A stretch of DNA of 64,000 nt from DATFQI01 sp963816955. Lineage in GTDB: Bacteria > Actinomycetota > Thermoleophilia > Solirubrobacterales > Solirubrobacteraceae. Of the stretch, positions 8,268-19,134 are shown piece by piece. The stretch is from the NCBI GenBank assembly GCA_963816955.1, contig CAWFME010000005.1, positions 558,001 to 622,000 of the forward strand, in the 5' to 3' direction. The notes beneath the pieces were generated by a model. That model was not told the DNA's origin. It made no database searches and worked only from the letters and a program-made list of their open reading frames with translations. How positions within the stretch are numbered: position 1 is the first letter of the stretch; every line of letters begins with the position of its first letter. A program made the translations under genes and the position numbers.

Positions 8268-9141
8268 TGATCGCCCCGCGCCGGCGCTCCGCGGCGGCGA
8301 GCACGCTCTCGAGCTGCGCGCCGGAGTTGAAGGTGCCCTTCGCGAGGACGGTTCCGTCGGCGCCGAGCGCCACCGCGAACGGGCTGCCGGGCACGTCGGC
8401 CAGCGCCCACGCGCCGGCGTCCTCGTGCTCGTCGAAGCGGCGCAGCAGCACGCGCGGGTCGCGGTCGAACACGTCGATCGCGGGGCCGAGCGCGTGGCAG
8501 ATGTGGCAGCCCTCGGAGGTGAAGACCGCCAGCCCGAAGGCGTCGTCGCCGAGGTCGTCGAAGTGCTCCGCCAGCGCGGTGCGGCCACCGATCTCCGGCC
8601 CCTCGCCCGCGATCTCGAGCGCGCCCTGCGGGGCGATGGCCAGCCGCAGCTCCCCGATCTCGCGCGCCAGCGCGAGCAGCGCGAGCGCCAGCACGGCGAC
8701 CCCGGCGAGGGCGAGGCCGAGGCCGAGCGCGAGCCACTCCTCCGTCGTCAGCCCCCGGCGGTCCAGCAGCGGCAGCGCGGCGGCGGCGGCCGCCAGCAGG
8801 CCGGCGCGCGCGATCGACGCCCGGCCGATGCGGCCCTTGGTTCCGAAGCAGGCGCACGGCGCGCCGGCGCGGCCCTGCATCAGCACGATCGCCTGCCCGG
8901 CGCAGAAGACGGTGAACAGTGCGGCGGCGGCCCATGCCGCACCTTCCGCGCCGACGGCCAGGCAGACGGCCAGGCCGGCCTCGAGCGCGCCCAGCGCGGC
9001 CCACGCCACGCTGGCCAGCGGCTCGCCGCGGATCCCGTAGGTCGCGAGCGCCGCGCGCCCGGCGGGACCGGACGCCAGCTTCATGCCGGCCGAGACCAGC
9101 AGGACGACGGCGAGGACGAGGGAGAGCGCGACCGCGAGCAC
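8260..9141 (-). CDS. MauE-MauD-like fusion: DoxX-type membrane domain plus thioredoxin domain
   Basis: 293 residues. Residues 1-160 have four to five hydrophobic helices and the MauE signature GAPCACFGTKGR at 94-104. Residues 165-293 form a thioredoxin-like domain with FTSEGCHICHALGP (Cys212, Cys215) and PGSPFAVALGADG near the cis-Pro position. In methylamine operons MauE and MauD are separate proteins needed to mature the disulfide-rich light chain; here they appear as one chain directly before a MauA-like gene (8-bp overlap). GTG at 9141 is chosen because it places the first helix at the N-terminus. Likely role: forming or sorting disulfides of the MauA-like protein; this is inferred from family and position. 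Confidence 0.72.
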   Translation of the reverse strand: MLAVALSLVLAVVLLVSAGMKLASGPAGRAALATYGIRGEPLASVAWAALGALEAGLAVCLAVGAEGAAWAAAALFTVFCAGQAIVLMQGRAGAPCACFGTKGRIGRASIARAGLLAAAAAALPLLDRRGLTTEEWLALGLGLALAGVAVLALALLALAREIGELRLAIAPQGALEIAGEGPEIGGRTALAEHFDDLGDDAFGLAVFTSEGCHICHALGPAIDVFDRDPRVLLRRFDEHEDAGAWALADVPGSPFAVALGADGTVLAKGTFNSGAQLESVLAAAERRRGAINA

Positions 9142-9182
9142 CGGAGCGCGCGAACCTAGCGCATGGACCTGAAGGAAGAGGG

Positions 9183-10057
9183 TCAGGCGGGCGACCAGTA
9201 GCCGTCGAGCCCGACCGGCTCGAAGCGCGCGCTGCGGGCCAGCTCGCCGCGCACGTCGGCGGGCTCGCGGTCGATCACGGCGGCGACCTCGACGGTCGCC
9301 AGCGGCACGCCGGCCCACTCGAGCACCTCGGCGGAGGTCGCGGGGTCGGGCCGCCGGGTCAGCTCTGGCGCGAGGTTTGCGATCGCGGCCTCGTAGGCCT
9401 CGACGGGCCGGAAGCCGGGCAGGTCGACGCGGCGCGCGGTCGGCCAGTCCGGCGGCGGCGGCGTGTTGCGCAGCAGCTCGAAGGACGGGCACGTGTAGCG
9501 GCGCTCGGTGTCCGGGCCGCCGAGCTTGTAGTCCTGGGCGCGTGAGGCGGGCGACGGCGAGCGCGCGGCCCGCATGTCCTCCTGCAGCGCCGCCTCGACC
9601 TCGGGCGCAGCGGCCCACTCGGCCAGCTCGGCGACCGGCAGCCCGGCTTGCTCGGCCGCCAGCTCCAGCGTGTCGGAGTCGTCGAGCAGCTCGCCGGCGA
9701 AGTTGAGCACGCGCAGGCGGCGCAGCATCGCGGCCTCCCGCTCGGGCCAGCGCAGCCGCACGGCCACGACGGCGCGGCAGGCGTGGACCGACGGCGCCAC
9801 CCGCACCCGCTCGCGCCAGTCGATCGGCATTCCGAACCGCACGGCGAGGCGCCGGTGGTGGGCCGATTCCCGCTCCGGCGTGAGGCCCTCGGGCGCCTCC
9901 TCGGAGAGCACGACCACGTGCAGCTCCCAGTCGATCTGCTCGCCGTAGAGCCACAGCAGCCGCAGCCGCTGGCGCTCGGCGGAGAACGCCCACGGACAGC
10001 TCGGGTCCGTGAAGTGCCGGATCAGGACCGGCGCGGCGCCGCGCACCGGCGTGGCGC

Positions 10058-10061
<4 letters not shown>
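9183..10061 (-). CDS. DsbA-family (FrnE-like) thioredoxin-fold protein
   Basis: 292 residues. LIRHFTDPSCPWAF is the N-terminal active-site region of the DsbA/2-hydroxychromene-2-carboxylate isomerase superfamily, with one cysteine only (SCPW rather than CxxC). A helical insert and a C-terminal thioredoxin half follow. No signal peptide is seen, so it is probably cytosolic. GTG at 10061 overlaps the EttA stop by 4 bp (GTGA), and the MauE-MauD-like gene follows after 41 bp, so all five minus-strand genes from EttA down may share a transcript. A role in thiol chemistry linked to the Mau-like module is possible, but the missing second cysteine argues against a classical oxidoreductase. Confidence 0.72.
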
Positions 10062-11713
<1,652 letters not shown>

Positions 11714-11813
11714 CGACCCATGAGCATAGATGCGCCCCCGCGGCGAGCCCGATCGCGTCCGATTTGGACGTGTGGCCGGTCCGGATGTCCGCAGGATGGT
11801 CGATAACTCTCCT

Positions 11814-12530
11814 ATGCGGCCCCTGATCGGCGTCACGACCTCGGAGCTGCGCCCCAGCGGCGCGGGCACGCTGCGGCGTCAGGGCGAGCCCGCGCACCCC
11901 GAGATGGCGCTCGGGATGACCTACCTGCAGGCGATCGAGCGCGCCGGCGCGGTGCCGGTGGTGCTGCCGCCGTGCGTGTCGGACATGGAGTCGCTGATCG
12001 CCCGGCTCGACGGCGTCTGCCTCTCCGGCGGCCCCGACCTCGACCCCGAGGCCTACGGCGCGCGCGACCGGCACGCCGAGCTCGGGCCGACCGAGCCGTC
12101 CCTCGACGCCTTCGAGCTCGAGCTCGCGCGCGCCGCGCTGGAGCGCGGGATGCCGCTGCTGGGCATCTGCCGCGGCGCGCAGGCGCTCAACGTGGCCTGC
12201 GGCGGGACGCTGCACCAGCACCTGCCCGGCCACCGCCAGAGCGATCCGGGCTGCACGGCCACGCACGAGGTCGAGGTCCTGCCGCGCACGCGGCTCGCCG
12301 GGCTGCTCGGCGCCGGCCGGCACGCCGTCAACTCCTTCCACCACCAGGCCGTCGACCGCCTCGGGCCCGGCCTGCGCGTGTCCGCCCGCGCCGCCGACGG
12401 CACGGTCGAGGCGATCGAGGGCGCCGGCTTCGCGATCGGCGTCCAGTGGCACGCCGAGACGCTCGCCGACGGCCGCCTGTTCGAGGCGCTCGTCACCGCC
12501 TCCGCGCCCGCCCTGCGCATCGCCGCCTGA
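11814..12530 (+). CDS. Gamma-glutamyl-gamma-aminobutyrate hydrolase family protein (peptidase C26)
   Basis: 238-residue class I glutamine amidotransferase-like hydrolase (PuuD type), probably cytosolic, releasing glutamate from gamma-glutamyl amines. Visible features: RPLIGVTTSE at the N-terminus, SGGPDLDPEAYG oxyanion region, GICRGAQALNVACGG with the nucleophile cysteine, VNSFHHQAVD, and VQWHAE with the catalytic His/Glu. ATG at 11814 gives the usual start; ATG at 11796 would add six residues. The stop is followed at once by a short palindromic repeat (12530-12546). Its exact substrate is not shown by the sequence. Confidence 0.88.
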   Translation: MRPLIGVTTSELRPSGAGTLRRQGEPAHPEMALGMTYLQAIERAGAVPVVLPPCVSDMESLIARLDGVCLSGGPDLDPEAYGARDRHAELGPTEPSLDAFELELARAALERGMPLLGICRGAQALNVACGGTLHQHLPGHRQSDPGCTATHEVEVLPRTRLAGLLGAGRHAVNSFHHQAVDRLGPGLRVSARAADGTVEAIEGAGFAIGVQWHAETLADGRLFEALVTASAPALRIAA

Positions 12531-12546
12531 AGGGCCTGTCCCCTTA
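12530..12546. repeat. Short palindromic repeat, copy A
   Basis: AAGGGCCTGTCCCCTTA directly overlaps the last base of the C26 stop codon. An almost identical palindrome lies at 22380-22398. The arms AAGGG/CCCTT pair around a small loop. Its position right after a stop codon suggests a REP-like or terminator-like element. Confidence 0.6.
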
Positions 12547-12599
12547 AGTTCGGGTAGCCCCCCGGATTCGAACCCCGCGGTGCGCGATCCTGAGGGGTC

Positions 12600-13501
<902 letters not shown>

Positions 13502-13502
<1 letters not shown>

Positions 13503-14308
13503 TGGCGACGGTCACCGAGTCCCTGCGCGGCCGCCGCCGGCTCGGTCGGCTCGAGCGCCCCGCGCTCGCCGGCGTGCTCGTGCGCGAGGTCATCAACTAC
13601 TCCTCCTACTGGCGCTCGGTCACGTTCTCCTCGACCGTCGAGCCGACGATCTACCTGCTCGCGTTCGGGTTCGGCTTCGGCTCGCTCGTCTCGACCGTCG
13701 CCGGCTACGACTACGTCGAGTTCGTCGGCACGGGCACGGTCGCCACCGCGGTGCTGTTCTCGTCCGTGTTCGCGGCGATGTTCGGGACGTTCGTCAAGCG
13801 CGAGTTCCAGCGCACGTACGACGCGATCCTCGCCGCGCCGGTCGACGCGGAGGAGCTCGTGACGGCCGAGGCGCTGTGGATCGCGATCCGCGCCTCCGTC
13901 TACGGCTGCACGCCGCTGCTGGTGGCGATGGTCTTCGGGCTCGACCCGGCGTGGGGGATGCTGCTCGTCCCCGGCATCAACTTCATCACCGGCTTCGGCT
14001 GGGCGTCCGCCGGCGCGCTCATCTCCGCGCTGATGAAGTCGATCGACAACTTCTCATACGTGACCAGCACGCTGATCACGCCGATGTTCCTCGTCGCGGG
14101 CACGTTCTTTCCGATCAGCGGGCTACCCGAATGGGCGCAGGTGGCCGCGTGGTTCAACCCGCTGTATCACTGCGTCGAGCTCGTCCGGGGCGCCGCCTTC
14201 GGCTTCGAGGGCTGGGTGGATCTGGCCCACCTCGGCGTGCTGCTGTTCTTCGGCACCCTGATGTGGCGCCTGGCGATCTGGGCGACCGGCCGCCGCCTGG
14301 TCGATTAG
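13502..14308 (+). CDS. ABC-2 type permease (DrrB/NodJ-like)
   Basis: 268-residue membrane partner of the ATPase before it. Six hydrophobic helices are visible, the ABC-2 signature region MFLVAGTFFPISGLPEWAQV occurs in the last third, and FNPLYHCVELVRGAAFG follows, as in NodJ/DrrB proteins. The start codon overlaps the ATPase stop by 1 bp and the stop (TAG 14306-14308) overlaps that of the convergent HD-GYP gene. Together the pair forms a complete half-transporter system in the cytoplasmic membrane. Confidence 0.92.
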
Positions 14309-15810
14309 GCGGCGGGCGGGCCGAGTACGAACGGCCCGTCGAGCGCCCCGCGCACGCGCCGCTGGACCTGGAGCTCCTCCTCGAGGTCGGCGATCTTGCC
14401 CTCGTGCTCGAGCAGGCGCCCCGGCAGGACCTGGGTGACGAACAGCCACACGAGCCTCCCGTCGAGCTGGGCGCCGGCGACGCGGCGCAGCTCGTCCTCG
14501 GCCTCGGCCGCGCTCAGCGGCTGCCGGTAGGAGCCCTCGGAGGTGAGCACGTCATAGACCTCGGCGATCGAGAGGATCCGCGCGGCGATCGGGATGTCGT
14601 CTCCCGCGAGGCCGTCCGGATAGCCCTGGCCGTCGATCCGCTCGTGGTGGGCGAGCACGGCCGTGGCGACCTCGCCGAGCCCCTCGACGCGCAGCAGCAG
14701 CCGGGCGCCGTCGGCCGGGTGGCGCTGGAGCAGCCGCCGCTCTAGCGGGTGCAGCGGCGAGCGGCCGACCAGCAGGTGGTCGGGCAGCGCCTCCTTGCCG
14801 ATGTCGTGCAGCAGCCCGGCCGTGTGCACGACGGCCTGCTCGCGCGCGCTCAGGCCCGCCGCGCGGGCGAGCTCGTGCGCGTAGTGGGCGACGGCGGCCG
14901 CGTGGTGGGCGGCGTTGGGGTCGCGCAGCGAGAGCGTCTCCAGCAATAGGCCGAGCATGCCCTCGTGGCGGACGTCGAGCTGGTCCGTGCGGCGCTCGAC
15001 CTCCTCCTCGTTCTCCTGCCCGCGCAGCACCGCTCGCAGCAGCAGCTGGCAGGTGGCGAGCGAGACGACGAACACGCCGATGATGCTCGCGCCGTAGACC
15101 TCGAAGCCGTAGACGGCCATCGCGGTCAGCGAGGCGGTGGCCAGCTCCCATGGCAGGACGGGCAGGTAGACCGTCCGGAACATCGTCAGCAGCGAGCCGC
15201 CGCGCAGCAGCACCGTGTGGCCGGCGATCATCACGAAGTTCAGGACGTTCGCCGCGACGAAGACGATCAGGACGGCGACCGCGAACGCGCCGCCGCTGTC
15301 GAGGGCCGAGTCGCGCAGCGATTGCAGCGCGAGCGCGCCGACCAGCGGGAAGGTCGCGTAGGTGACGAGGTTGTTGAGCAGATAGGAGCCGCGCGGACGG
15401 TGGCGCAGCGCGTCGATCGCCGCGGACGCCAGGCCCAGGGCGACGGCCGGAGCGGGCCCGAGCACCGCCATCACGAGCACGAGGCCCAGGAACGAGCCGC
15501 CGATCCGGAAGCGCTTCGCGTCGAGCACGATGAAGTCGCTGCCGAGCACGAGCACGGCCAGCAGCCCGACGAGCGCCCACGGCTCCCACTGGTCGCGCGA
15601 GGAGAGCAGCACCGCGGCGGCGACGACGGCGGCCAGCAGGGCGCTCTGCGCGATCGGCATGATCCGCGCGCGGCTGCTCCCGAGCGGCGCCGGGGGCGGC
15701 GCCGGTGGAGCCTCGACCTCGAGCTTGTCGGAGTGGCCCGCCGCCCTCATGAGCGCGAGCGACCACGACACGATCACCACCCACAGGGCGACGGCGAACC
15801 AGACGATCAC
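14305..15810 (-). CDS. Membrane-anchored HD-GYP domain protein
   Basis: About 501 residues. The N-terminal ~300 residues contain a first helix (VIVWFAVALWVVIVSWSLAL) and then about seven more membrane segments. The C-terminal half carries an HD-GYP-type domain: LRDPNAAHHAAAVAHYA, HTAGLLHDIGKEALPDHLL, and HHERIDGQGYPDGL. Such proteins hydrolyse cyclic di-GMP or related messengers. A short coiled stretch (EHEGKIADLEEELQVQRRV) ends the protein. GTG at 15810 is chosen at the start of the first helix; the open frame continues upstream to 15930 without a better start. A GGDEF-EAL gene is at 55070-56485. The ligand sensed by the membrane part is unknown. Confidence 0.85.
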   Translation of the reverse strand: MIVWFAVALWVVIVSWSLALMRAAGHSDKLEVEAPPAPPPAPLGSSRARIMPIAQSALLAAVVAAAVLLSSRDQWEPWALVGLLAVLVLGSDFIVLDAKRFRIGGSFLGLVLVMAVLGPAPAVALGLASAAIDALRHRPRGSYLLNNLVTYATFPLVGALALQSLRDSALDSGGAFAVAVLIVFVAANVLNFVMIAGHTVLLRGGSLLTMFRTVYLPVLPWELATASLTAMAVYGFEVYGASIIGVFVVSLATCQLLLRAVLRGQENEEEVERRTDQLDVRHEGMLGLLLETLSLRDPNAAHHAAAVAHYAHELARAAGLSAREQAVVHTAGLLHDIGKEALPDHLLVGRSPLHPLERRLLQRHPADGARLLLRVEGLGEVATAVLAHHERIDGQGYPDGLAGDDIPIAARILSIAEVYDVLTSEGSYRQPLSAAEAEDELRRVAGAQLDGRLVWLFVTQVLPGRLLEHEGKIADLEEELQVQRRVRGALDGPFVLGPPAA

Positions 15811-16183
15811 ACGGTCAAGGTAGTGGTCCGGACGCGAACACGCCAATCGGGCTAAGACCCGATTGAGCGGGCACCATGGGTTGACGATGCCTTCACGAAT
15901 CCGGCAAGCTCGCTCCGGGTTCGGGTGCATTACATGCTTCGGCCCGCGGCAGAGCCGCGAGGAAAAACATTCGACCGATCAGGGGGCCATCATGGGCTGG
16001 CGCAACTAGCTGCCAGCGGTGACCAACTCGGGAGGTCACGGAAGGCAGCCGGGTCGGGCAACCGCCATATCGCTTCACATTCCTTCGCGCGATTTCGACG
16101 AGCGGGAAGGGGCAAACACAACTGAATTCGGGCCGGGTCTCGGGGAGCCGAGGGGCTTGGCGTCGCCGCTACCGTAGGACGAC
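15811..16183. other. Gene-free divergent intergenic region
   Basis: 373 bp between the HD-GYP gene (minus) and the J-domain gene (plus). No convincing protein: the short open frames here (61 and 66 codons) have no recognisable features. It is visibly less GC-rich than its surroundings around 15961-16130 and contains several perfect hairpins described separately. A small hairpin CTCGG-GGAG-CCGAG at about 16139-16152 lies 30 bp before the J-domain start. Confidence 0.7.
15945..16057 (+). ncRNA. Candidate structured RNA or riboswitch upstream of the J-domain gene
   Basis: On the plus strand three hairpins follow each other: CGCGGC-AGA-GCCGCG (15945-15959), GCTGGC/GCCAGC (15996-16017) and GTGACC-AACTCGGGA-GGTCAC (16019-16039). 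In addition GCTGCC (16009-16014) can pair with GGCAGC (16044-16049), enclosing the third hairpin with an AGCG/GGAA internal loop, as an alternative to the second hairpin. The segment GCGCAACTA before it and GCCGGGT...AACCG after it recall parts of the cyclic-di-GMP-I (GEMM) aptamer, but the first conserved strand of that class is not visible. Structure is fairly well supported, class is not. Confidence 0.4.
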
Positions 16184-17428
16184 GTGCCTGGAATCGTCGA
16201 CATCGAGCAGGCGGTGCTCCTTCTGGAGATCGAGCCGCCGTTCGACAAGCGCGACGTCCAGCTCGCGCGTCGTCGCCTCGCCAAGCAGTGGCACCCCGAC
16301 ATCGCCCCGCCCGGGAAGCAGCTCGAGCACGAGCGGCACCTGAAGGCCGTCAACGAGGCGGCCGACCAACTGTCCAGGCTCGCCGAGGAGTCCCGCGGCG
16401 GCTCGGTCTCCCGCAACGCCGTCAAGGTGGCGGGCCAGGCCGCGCGCAAGCGCCGCGCCGAGGAGGGCGCGCGCAACTACGCGGAGGAGCAGCGCCGGCG
16501 CGCCCAGGCCGAGGACCAGCACAAGCACGACCCGTTCGCCTCGCGCGTGCCCGACCACTCGGTCGTGCACCGCTATGCCCGCTGCCTGTCGTACCCCGAG
16601 TGGGGCGTCGGGACGGTCAACGGCATCTACTTCACGGGCGAGGGCGACGACATCCAGCAGTGGGCGCGCGTGAGCTTCCAGGTCGGGGTGCGCACCGTCC
16701 CGGCCGGCTCGCTGCAGTTCGTGGACTTCCACAAGCCCGACCCGGGCGCCGAGCGCGTGCAGCGCTTCATGACCGCGGCCAAGCACGCGCTCGCGGAGGG
16801 CAACTTCGAGCTGGCCGCCCGGCGGCTGGTCTACGCGCGCGACGCGGAGCCGCGCAACCTCAGCGTGCTGCGGCTGCTGCCGACGGCGTACTGGCAGGCC
16901 GGCGACCTCCCAGCCGCCGCGCGCGCCGTGCGCGACTGGATCCGCGAGGAGCCCGGCCGCCCGGCGCCGCACCGCACCGCGGCGCGGATCTACGACTCGA
17001 TGGGGGCGCTGACGCAGGCGATCGACGAGAGCGTCAAGGAGTGCGCCGCCGCGCCCTCCGAAGCGTCGGCCTGGGAGCGGCTCGGGCGCCTGCGGTTGCG
17101 CGCGTTCGACCGCGAGGGGGCGCGCGAGGCGCTCGAGCGCGCTCGCGCCCTCGGCGCGACCGAGCAGGGCCTGCTCGACCTCGCGCTGGTCGCGCACCTC
17201 GCCGGAGACGTCGGCGCCGAGGTCTCGGCCTGCGAGCAGGCGACGCAACTCGCTCCCCGCTCGCCCAACGCATGGGCGCGCTACGCGCACGCGCTCGCGC
17301 GCACCGACCGCGTCCGCGACTGCCTCGCCGCCTGCGAGCGCGCGCTCGAGCTCGGCGACGACCCCGAGGTCCGCGACCTGCGCGAGCAGGTGCTCGCCGC
17401 CGCCCCGCGCGAGCTCGACGCCGCCTAG
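16184..17428 (+). CDS. J-domain protein with tetratricopeptide repeats
   Basis: 414 residues. The N-terminal ~70 residues form a J-like domain, with the HPD motif in LAKQWHPDIAPPGK, so it may stimulate a DnaK-type chaperone. Residues ~75-115 are strongly charged and helical (KRRAEEGARNYAEEQRRR), ~125-180 a small beta-rich part (YPEWGVGTVNGIYF), and ~185-405 several TPR-like helix pairs. Cytosolic; no signal peptide. GTG at 16184 gives the conserved-looking N-terminus. The stop (17426-17428) is directly adjacent to the stop of the convergent SMP-30 gene. The client is unknown. Confidence 0.78.
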   Translation: MPGIVDIEQAVLLLEIEPPFDKRDVQLARRRLAKQWHPDIAPPGKQLEHERHLKAVNEAADQLSRLAEESRGGSVSRNAVKVAGQAARKRRAEEGARNYAEEQRRRAQAEDQHKHDPFASRVPDHSVVHRYARCLSYPEWGVGTVNGIYFTGEGDDIQQWARVSFQVGVRTVPAGSLQFVDFHKPDPGAERVQRFMTAAKHALAEGNFELAARRLVYARDAEPRNLSVLRLLPTAYWQAGDLPAAARAVRDWIREEPGRPAPHRTAARIYDSMGALTQAIDESVKECAAAPSEASAWERLGRLRLRAFDREGAREALERARALGATEQGLLDLALVAHLAGDVGAEVSACEQATQLAPRSPNAWARYAHALARTDRVRDCLAACERALELGDDPEVRDLREQVLAAAPRELDAA

Positions 17429-18331
17429 TTACGGCAGCCCGGCGTGCGGCACGTCGACGGTGGCGGTGAGCAGCACCGCCTCGCGCTTGTCCATCCGCCG
17501 GTGCTCGAGGAAGTCCGGCGCCGCGCAGATCAGCAGGGTGCGGCCGTCGTCGCCGCCGAGCATGCAGGCGAACACGCCGAGGCCCTCGGGCCCACGGATC
17601 TCCTCGGCGATCTCCCCGCCCGGCGCCAGCCGCGCGACGCGGCCGCCGACCGCGTCGGCCGACCAGATGCAGCCCTCCGCGTCGAGCGCGCAGCCGTCGG
17701 GCGCGAACTTCAGCGTGGCGAGCGTCTGCTCGAAGGACTCGTAGCTCGGCTCGGGCTCGATCTGGCCCCAGACCGTGGGGTCGGTGAGCGAGCCGTCCTC
17801 GGCGATCGTGAACTGCGTGTAGCGCGCCGCCACCGTCTCGCCGACGATCAGCGTGCGGCCGTCGTCGGTGATCACGGTGCCGTTGGGGAACCACAGGTCG
17901 CTCGCCGCGACCGACACCGCGCCGTCGGGGTCGATCCGGATCAGGTCGGTCGGTGAGGCGTCCTCGCCGGCCATGAGGTCGAAGCCGAAGTTGCCGACGT
18001 AGGCGCGGCCCTGCGCGTCGACGACCATGTCGTTGAGGTGGCCCTTGGCCAGCGAGGAGAGGTCGGCGTGCTCGGTGACCTCGCCGCCGGGCGAGCGCCG
18101 CAGCACGCGGAAGTCCTTGCGCGAGACGACCAGCAGCGAGCCGTCGGGCATCCAGCCGAGCCCGGACGGCTGCTCGGGCACCTCCAGCACCGTCTCCTCG
18201 GCGCCGTCCGGCGTGACCGTCGAGACGGTGCCGCGGTAGAAGTCCGACACCCACCAGCGATCGTCGCGCCAGCGCGGGCCCTCGAAGAACGCGCCGCCCT
18301 CGAGGAGCGTGGTCAGCTCACGTCCGGCCAT
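17429..18331 (-). CDS. SMP-30/gluconolactonase/LRE family protein
   Basis: 300-residue six-bladed beta-propeller, a calcium- or zinc-dependent lactonase family. Metal and active-site segments: FFEGPRWRDD (Glu), DLWFPNGTVITDDGRTL (Asn) and PDGCALDAEGCIWSAD (Asp). Members hydrolyse sugar lactones or other esters; sequence alone does not settle the substrate. No signal peptide, so probably cytosolic. It sits alone between the J-domain gene and the amino-acid transporter operon; the ATG is at 18331. Confidence 0.88.
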   Translation of the reverse strand: MAGRELTTLLEGGAFFEGPRWRDDRWWVSDFYRGTVSTVTPDGAEETVLEVPEQPSGLGWMPDGSLLVVSRKDFRVLRRSPGGEVTEHADLSSLAKGHLNDMVVDAQGRAYVGNFGFDLMAGEDASPTDLIRIDPDGAVSVAASDLWFPNGTVITDDGRTLIVGETVAARYTQFTIAEDGSLTDPTVWGQIEPEPSYESFEQTLATLKFAPDGCALDAEGCIWSADAVGGRVARLAPGGEIAEEIRGPEGLGVFACMLGGDDGRTLLICAAPDFLEHRRMDKREAVLLTATVDVPHAGLP

Positions 18332-18342
18332 GCGGCGGCACT

Positions 18343-19134
18343 CTAGGCGACCTGCTCCTCCAGGCCGCGCACCTCGACCTTGGGCGCGGACCCCGTGCGC
18401 TTCTCCTCGCGGACCTCCAGCCGCCGCGACAGGCGCGACAGCGCGTAGTTGACGATGATGAAGAGCAGTCCGACGAACAGGAAGACCTCGAGGATCGGCG
18501 CGTCGATGCCGCCGCCCGTGAACGGGTTGCCCGAGGTCGCCGTGACCGTGCGGGCGCGGCGCATCACCTCAGTGATCGCGATGATCGAGACGAGCGTCGT
18601 GTCCTTGTTGAGCGTGATCAGCTGGGAGACGGTCGCCGGCACCATCCGCCGCAGGCCCTGCGGGAGGATCACGTGGCGCATCGCCTGCCGGTAGTTCAGC
18701 CCGAGCGCGTGCGCGGCCTCCGCCTGGCCGCGCGGCAGCGAGAGGATGCCCGCCCGCATGATCTCCGCCAGCACGGCGCTGTTGTAGAGCACGAGGCCGG
18801 AGAGGCCGGCGAGCATCAGCCCGGACTGCCACGCCTCGGGCGCCCATCCCGGGACCGCGCTCTCCCAGGCGTTGCGCGCGCTCTGGGGGATCCACAGGAA
18901 CAGGAACAGGATCAACAGCAGCAGCGGCAGGTTCCGGAACACGTCGACCCACGCACCCGCGACGATCGACACGAGCCGGAGGCGCGAGAGTCGCAGCAGC
19001 GCCAGCGCCAGGCCGGCCAGCAGCGCCAGCACGATCGCCACGACGGCGATCTGGAGGTTGATCAGGAAGCCCTCGAGGATGAAGCGCAGGTTGTTGCCCA
19101 CGCCGAGCCACTCGAACATGGTCGCGAAGATCAT
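18343..19134 (-). CDS. Polar amino-acid ABC transporter permease 2
   Basis: 263 residues, membrane subunit of a His/Glu/Gln/Arg-type importer. Five to six helices; VDVFRNLPLLLLILF and the EAA-like loop RGQAEAAHALGLNYRQAMRHVILPQ mark the HisMQ family and contact the ATPase. ATG at 19134 overlaps the stop of permease 1 by 4 bp (ATGA). The C-terminal tail (RLEVREEKRTGSAPKVEVRG) is charged and cytosolic. Order on the minus strand is ATPase, binding protein, permease 1, permease 2, the GluABCD arrangement of actinobacteria. Confidence 0.92.
   Translation of the reverse strand: MIFATMFEWLGVGNNLRFILEGFLINLQIAVVAIVLALLAGLALALLRLSRLRLVSIVAGAWVDVFRNLPLLLLILFLFLWIPQSARNAWESAVPGWAPEAWQSGLMLAGLSGLVLYNSAVLAEIMRAGILSLPRGQAEAAHALGLNYRQAMRHVILPQGLRRMVPATVSQLITLNKDTTLVSIIAITEVMRRARTVTATSGNPFTGGGIDAPILEVFLFVGLLFIIVNYALSRLSRRLEVREEKRTGSAPKVEVRGLEEQVA

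Noticed and set aside
12553..12575. GGATTCGAACC, complement of a tRNA T-loop
   Set aside because: Only the T-loop consensus is present; the stem around it mispairs at two of five positions and no anticodon or D arm can be drawn on either strand.
15893..16125. Short open frames (61 codons minus, 66 codons plus) in the intergenic region
   Set aside because: No Shine-Dalgarno, no domain, biased composition; the hairpins explain the region better.
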